Positions 63,219 through 63,295 of a DNA stretch of 63,295 nucleotides are shown in pieces; the first letter of the stretch is position 1; each line of letters opens with the position of its first letter. Position numbers and translations under genes: made by a program. The notes beneath the pieces were generated by a model. That model was not told the origin of the DNA and searched no databases. It saw only the letters and a list, made by a program, of their open reading frames with translations. The stretch is taken from NCBI GenBank assembly GCA_023228645.1, contig JALOAT010000018.1, positions 1-63,295 on the forward strand. Reading direction: 5' to 3'. This DNA is from Gammaproteobacteria bacterium (GTDB lineage: Bacteria; Pseudomonadota; Gammaproteobacteria; Thiohalomonadales; Thiohalomonadaceae).

Positions 63219-63295
63219 GGTCATCGCCAAGGAATCACTCACCGCCTACGAGCGCTGGGAACTTCCTAACGTCGGCGAGCCGGACGTACCTGAAC
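63205..63295 (+). CDS. fliH: Flagellar assembly protein FliH (N-terminal part, runs off the window)
   Basis: Negative regulator of the export ATPase FliI. Only 30 codons are visible, starting MSTSKVIAKESLTAYERWEL; the AYERWELP segment is the conserved start of FliH in gammaproteobacteria, which binds the C ring. A purine-rich site (GGCGGAGG) precedes the ATG, which lies inside the end of fliG in another frame. Confidence 0.88.
   Translation, partial: MSTSKVIAKESLTAYERWELPNVGEPDVPE

Overview
The window is GC-rich, tightly packed bacterial chromosome. Gene order (mutS / pncC-thpR-recA-recX-alaS-lysC-csrA-tRNA-Ser-tRNA-Arg), the FleQ/FleSR type of flagellar control, a sodium-independent-looking core metabolism and a PutA without DNA-binding domain point to a motile, respiring gammaproteobacterium with a polar-type flagellum. 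I cannot fix the genus from the sequence alone. No phage, insertion sequence or CRISPR array is visible.

Layout. 1-9 kb: housekeeping block for mismatch repair, recombination (recA-recX), alanyl-tRNA synthetase, aspartate kinase, the CsrA regulator and two tRNAs. 9-13.6 kb: a frameshifted DsrE-family gene, bifunctional proline catabolism enzyme PutA, and a DMT-family exporter. 13.6-28.7 kb: a self-contained selenocysteine formate-dehydrogenase island. It holds, all on the minus strand, selA-selB-selC(tRNA-Sec)-selD, then fdoG (in-frame UGA = selenocysteine 196)-fdoH-fdoI, then the maturation genes fdhE-fdhD; diverging from selA is an NtrC-type response regulator with a Cache-type membrane histidine kinase. 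28.7-32.5 kb: cheR, cheV and flgA-flgM-flgN. 32.5-37.4 kb: two tRNAs, a SAM methyltransferase and a TPR/GT41 (SPINDLY-like) glycosyltransferase predicted to modify flagellin, and a di-haem cytochrome c peroxidase. 38-63.3 kb: a long flagellar locus: flgBCDEFGHIJKL, two tandem flagellins, flaG, fliD, fliT-like, fliS, fleQ, fleS-fleR, fliE, fliF, fliG and the start of fliH.

How it works together. The most notable observation is regulatory: both fdoG and selA have a sigma-54 -24/-12 element at the right distance upstream, and upstream of each lies the same palindrome, GGGACA-N3-TGTCCC. With an orphan sigma-54 activator/kinase pair encoded right beside selA, the simplest reading is that one two-component system switches on both the selenoenzyme and the machinery (including tRNA-Sec, which sits 8 nt behind selB) needed to make it. 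The flagellar part shows the usual tiers: sigma-54 elements before flgA, flgB, fleS and fliE (and probably the glycosyltransferase operon), and sigma-28 elements before cheV, flgM, the second flagellin and fliS.

Small repeats: a facing pair of GTAG-headed REP elements with compensatory stem changes near 1.2 kb, another GTAG-headed element near 57.5 kb, and two copies of a CAGAG-rich hairpin repeat (20.3 kb and 43.6 kb).
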